From assembly GCF_030463535.1 (NCBI RefSeq), contig NC_132893.1, positions 29,762,782-29,826,781 of the forward strand: 64,000 nucleotides of DNA. Direction: 5' to 3'. The DNA is from Salminus brasiliensis (Eukaryota; Chordata; Actinopteri; Characiformes; Bryconidae). Every line of letters begins with the position of its first letter. Positions within the stretch are counted from its first letter, which is position 1. Shown piece by piece: positions 60,507-64,000 of this stretch. The translations under genes were made by a program, and so were the position numbers. Under the pieces are notes generated by a model. The model did no database searches and was not told the DNA's origin. It was given only the letters and a program-made list of their open reading frames with translations.

Positions 60507-60576
60507 ATATAGAAAGAAAATGTACATATACACATATATATATATATTAGTATATATGTACATTTTCTTTCTATAT
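60507..60576. repeat. perfect 24-bp inverted repeat, 22-nt loop
   Basis: Arm 60507-60530 is the exact reverse complement of 60553-60576, with core AGAAAGAAAATGTACATA. The loop 60531-60552 is AT-rich. It lies between the kcnv2 stop codon and its poly(A) signal. Confidence 0.92.
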
Positions 60577-60653
60577 TCAACTGCTCAGTTACTACTTCTT
60601 TGCTCAGTTGCTTCTAATACACTATGTACACTAGACTGGAATTATGGCATGTC

Positions 60654-60659
60654 AATAAA
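60654..60659 (+). terminator. polyadenylation signal AATAAA (kcnv2)
   Basis: Canonical hexamer 342 nt after the stop codon. Confidence 0.65.
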
Positions 60660-60839
60660 ATTTCTATTTTCATAGAGATGCTTTTTGAATGCCAGTATTT
60701 AGTGTGTTTTGGGGAATATTTGTAATACTTATTATAATTATTCTTATTATTTTTTGTAACCATTATTTTATTATAAATTATATTTATTTTATAATATTTT
60801 ATTTTCTTATCTGAGTATAGTGGTTTACTTTTTTATGTG

Positions 60840-60870
<31 letters not shown>

Positions 60871-61215
60871 GGTGTTTGGTACATATCCATATAGAATGCC
60901 ATTGAGCCGTCATAGAATCTAAAGAAATAATCCAGGCCGGAAACAGTAAATAATGAGTTCAAGATCTAACATCTGGCCATGAATAGTTCAATACTTTCCC
61001 CTGCCCCTTGATGGACATCTGTGTAAGATTCAATCTGCAAAAGCCGATTTTATGCTTCATATAAACAGCTTTCCTCAAGCAACAAGGTTTCTGTGCTGGA
61101 CAGATTGGGAACAGATCCAGAATCACCGCTACTAAAAAACACTGTTTAGTACACACACCTGCAGGTCCAGACCTAAAGTGTCCAGAAGTGATAGTGTGTT
61201 AGTGCTGTGGTAATT

Positions 61216-61440
61216 AAGGCCTCAGGGCATTGGCTTTACATTTACATTTACATTTACATTTATGGCATTTAGCAGACGCTCATATCCAGAGCAACTTACC
61301 AAGTGCTTTGCTATTTACCCAAGAAAAGTCTTAGCTAGTTAGAATAGACTAATAATTCAAAAGATACCTCTAAGCTTAGACATTACTAAACACAATACAA
61401 TAAGGCGACCATAGAACTATTCGTCCAAGTATTCTCTCTC
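61216..61440 (+). repeat. dispersed teleost repeat ('TTTACATTTA...GCATTTAGCAGACGCT')
   Basis: Begins with tandem TTTACA units, then 'ggcatttagcagacgctca' and 'tatccagagcaacttacc', a sequence pattern I recognise as very common in fish genomes. Class not assigned. Confidence 0.6.
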
Positions 61441-61719
61441 ACCACTTTGGTGCCAGGACAGAAAAGAGCCTGGACGCTTCAGTCTTCCTTGCTGTAGTCT
61501 CTGGTCTAAGTGTTTATTTTCATTCATATAGTCTTCATTTGTCAGCAGTCTGCCCTGACTAGTACTCAAGCAACTCAAAACCCAAACACTGATTCTGTTT
61601 CATTTAGAAATTAGCTTCTAAAAACTGCCACAGTCGCTTTTATCTGCAGTTATCAGTAGAGGAGAATATAATAAGATTTGAAAGGGAAAAGTGTCATAAA
61701 TGACACACAAGCCACCCCA

Positions 61720-61960
61720 AACTCACTGTCCATTTCTATCAGCTCCACTTCTCATATAGGAGCACTGTGTAGTTCTATACGTACAGCCTGTTTCCATCTG
61801 TCTCTCTGTTAGCCTCCTTTCACCCTGTTCCTCAATGCTCAGGACCCCACAGGCCCACTGCAGTGCTGAGAATGACCCACCACCCAAATAATAGCTGCCC
61901 TGTGGGGTCTTGACCATGTAAGAACAGGGTGAAAGAGCAACCAGATTCAAATTATGTCAA
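61720..61960 (-). repeat. dispersed repeat ('TGAGAATGACCCACCACCCA')
   Basis: Contains 'gcagtgctgagaatgaccca' and 'ccacccaaataatagctgcc', a common fish repeat recognised by pattern. The short minus-strand ORF across it is incidental. Confidence 0.5.
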
Positions 61961-63050
61961 AAAGTTTTTGAGTGACAGCTGGGGTCACATGTCGCAGCTT
62001 AGAAAGTCAGGGTCTGAGTGCAGGGTCAGCCATGCTACAGTACAGTAAATGATAAAGGTTTAGCAGTAGTGGGGATCAAACCCATAATCCTATGATAATC
62101 AAGCCCAAACTGTAAGCACTGATCACTGTGATTAAACTCATGTCAAACATTTCTTTTCTACAGTGCCTATTTCTGTATGCACTTCTCTCGCAAAGCGAGT
62201 TTATCGAGGTGGTCTACCCATTGCACTAGTTGGGCTACTGATGACATCAGTTCAAAGTTAATACACTAATGTATTTGCCAAAGGGAAGGTGAGATGTGAG
62301 GTGCTCATATATGAGGCAGCGGAGTCTCAGGGGGTTAAAAATCTACTGATGCTGTTGCTCATGTTGAATCTGTAGAGCCATAGCTGACTTTTAAACGACT
62401 CCACCAAAGAATTTGAAAACTAAGGCTTTAAAGAGGATCTTCTGCGTCTCAATCTCGAGTCAGTCTTGCTCTCAGCTGGACTCCGATCCCTTTAGACTCT
62501 TTCATGACTCAGTCTAGACAGTAATCCTAGTCTTGGTCTTGATTATAGCACAGTTTATCCACACTCCAAAAACCTGTTGATCCCGAAACTTGACATTAAC
62601 TAAAAAAAAGTGTTTTCATTAAAGAAACAGACGTATGCTTCTGCAAGCACAGACAGTCCTTTAAGGCTTAATCTTTGAAGATCATAAAGAAGTCGGCGTT
62701 ATGGTGAATAAGCCCCCCTCTCGGCTCCCCGAGTGCACTCTGAGAAGACGGAAGAGGAACTAGACAACAGAATTAATTCTCTAGCTTCCTCTTCCTCTCC
62801 CTTACCGAGTAAACACCTCTCTAACAGCTCGGGAGTCTGGAGGGCACAGGGCCGAGAGGTTAGGAGCACCTATAGGAACGTGAACTTGAGCTAGAAGCGG
62901 AGTTTAAACGCTCTTTTGTAGCACTCTGACAGAGTCAACCTGATTCTACGCTCCAGATAACAATCCTTTCACTCAGACAAAACGCTTTCACTGCCTCATT
63001 TCACGTCCTCCACGTGCCCACACTGACAATCTCATATATAACCACATATG
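61960..63050. other. intergenic, no gene seen
   Basis: No coding exon is recognised on either strand. Confidence 0.5.
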
Positions 63051-63056
63051 CAGCAA

Positions 63057-63370
63057 ATGGACGAAAGTATAGGGACACCTGCTCTTTCCGTTTATTGTAA
63101 AATCAAATGTATATATTTTTAAAATAGCTTATTATTATGCTTTTGTTGGAGTAACTGTCTCTACTGTCCAGAGAAGACTTTCTACTCAATTTCGGAGCAT
63201 CATTGTGAGGATTTGATTGCATCCAGCGACAACAGCTTATTTAACAAACAGGCTATCCGTTCCAAAGTGTCCTACTCTGGACAAGCAAGGGATGCAAGTT
63301 TAAGTAGCTTTAAATTGCTGAATGCAATAATTAGAAGGGGTGCCCACAAACATTAGGACATATAATGTAC
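63057..63370 (-). mobile_element. MITE copy 7, reverse orientation
   Basis: On the plus strand it starts 'atggacgaaagtatagggac' and ends 'acattaggacatataatgta', the mirror of the other copies. The middle has 'tgttggagtaactgtctcta' and 'gaggatttgattgcatccag'. The central block with TATAAAGCCCC is deleted. Confidence 0.8.
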
Positions 63371-64000
63371 ATATTATGTTTTGGACACTTTTGCATGAGA
63401 CTGTAAAAGTAATATGTAGAATACATAAGTTTTTTATTGGTAGGTGAGAACAGTCTTCAAAAAAACATTTTTTGAACATTACATTTGATGGACCAATCGA
63501 AATGCACCAAGATGACTTTGGAATAACATCATTTTCAAAAGACTTCCATTACAAGGTAAGGAGGGGGGGTCCTTCTCCTGTAAAGTTGCCTTTTGAAGGT
63601 TAATGTTTTGGGTTTTTTGTTCCTCAAAAAGGCCAATTTCAAGGAAGCTGTAATGTCAGCATCTCTCTCTATCTATATATAGCCAGACAAAAACCTCGTA
63701 TCTGCATTTTTGCTGTTTCTGTTTCTTTGACGCAATTTTAAATTATTTGTCAGCTGTTAATGAACCAATACAAATGCTCCACAATGACTTTGAAGTCACC
63801 CCCCCCCATCTACAATGTCATTTTAAATCCATCCATTGCCATATCAGATTTCTGTATGGGTGAGCAACAAATTAGGACTTCTATTTTTTGACAAAACAGA
63901 TTTAATCTGAAACGGTAAAATGAAGGAACAGCTAAACATGGTTTGTTCAGAAACAAAAAAAAAATTTTTTATTCATTTTTGTATCGTGACTACTACAAGC
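63371..64000. other. intergenic, no gene seen
   Basis: AT-rich sequence to the window end. A C run lies at about 63800-63807. No recognised element. Confidence 0.5.

Larger units (their letters stand above)
60313..60680 (+). other. kcnv2: kcnv2 3' UTR
   Basis: Contains an 18-nt C run (60339-60356), a (TA)n stretch and the perfect 24-bp hairpin at 60507-60576, then AATAAA at 60654. Confidence 0.65.

Noticed and set aside
60313-60675. 120-aa ORF after kcnv2
   Set aside because: Lies in the 3' UTR and translates poly(C) and (TA)n sequence; no homology pattern.

Overview
This window is vertebrate genomic DNA, most likely from a ray-finned fish. The genes are split by GT-AG introns, the proteins are clear vertebrate orthologues, and the non-coding DNA is full of (CA)n and (TA)n microsatellites, tRNA-headed SINEs, Tc1-like fragments, a TIR-bearing MITE family and an L2/jockey-type LINE. 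From memory the repeats look otophysan (characin or catfish type); that placement is inference.

Three protein-coding genes could be reconstructed exon by exon, all on the + strand. (1) sh3bp2, 5636-14412, 12 coding exons, 531 aa: PH domain, proline-rich linker, tankyrase-binding hexapeptide and C-terminal SH2. Its poly(A) signal is at 16650, and a possible alternative first exon lies at 3979-4031. (2) vldlr, 23935-54281, 20 coding exons, 879 aa: signal peptide, eight LDLa repeats, EGF-A and EGF-B, YWTD propeller, EGF-C, a short linker on two small cassette-like exons, transmembrane helix and an NPxY tail. A TATA box and a CAG-type triplet run precede it; its poly(A) signal is at 55105. (3) kcnv2, 58107-60312, two coding exons, 533 aa: the Kv8.2 silent potassium-channel subunit, with a poly(A) signal at 60654. 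The vldlr-kcnv2 neighbourhood matches the mammalian order. sh3bp2 lies on a different chromosome from VLDLR in human, so its place here reflects rearrangement.

Layout: 1-3.9 kb is repeat-rich with no recognisable gene; 4-16.7 kb is sh3bp2; 16.7-22.9 kb is a mobile-element-rich intergenic block (SINE, Tc1 pieces, MITE, LINE); 22.9-23.4 kb is a degenerate TACTGTACTATA-like tract; 23.5-24.1 kb is the GC-rich vldlr promoter and exon 1; 24-55.1 kb is vldlr; 55.1-58 kb is a short intergenic region; 58.1-60.7 kb is kcnv2; 60.7-64 kb is repeat-bearing intergenic DNA.

The three genes do not form a pathway: an immune and bone signalling adaptor, a lipoprotein/reelin receptor, and a photoreceptor channel modifier. 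I see no new gene system. The observations most worth a second look are two GC-AG introns (one directly before the vldlr linker exons), the in-frame candidate upstream exon of sh3bp2, a perfect 24-bp hairpin in the kcnv2 3' UTR, an 18-bp perfect hairpin in a vldlr intron, a LINE and SINE with matching tails, and a seven-copy MITE family.
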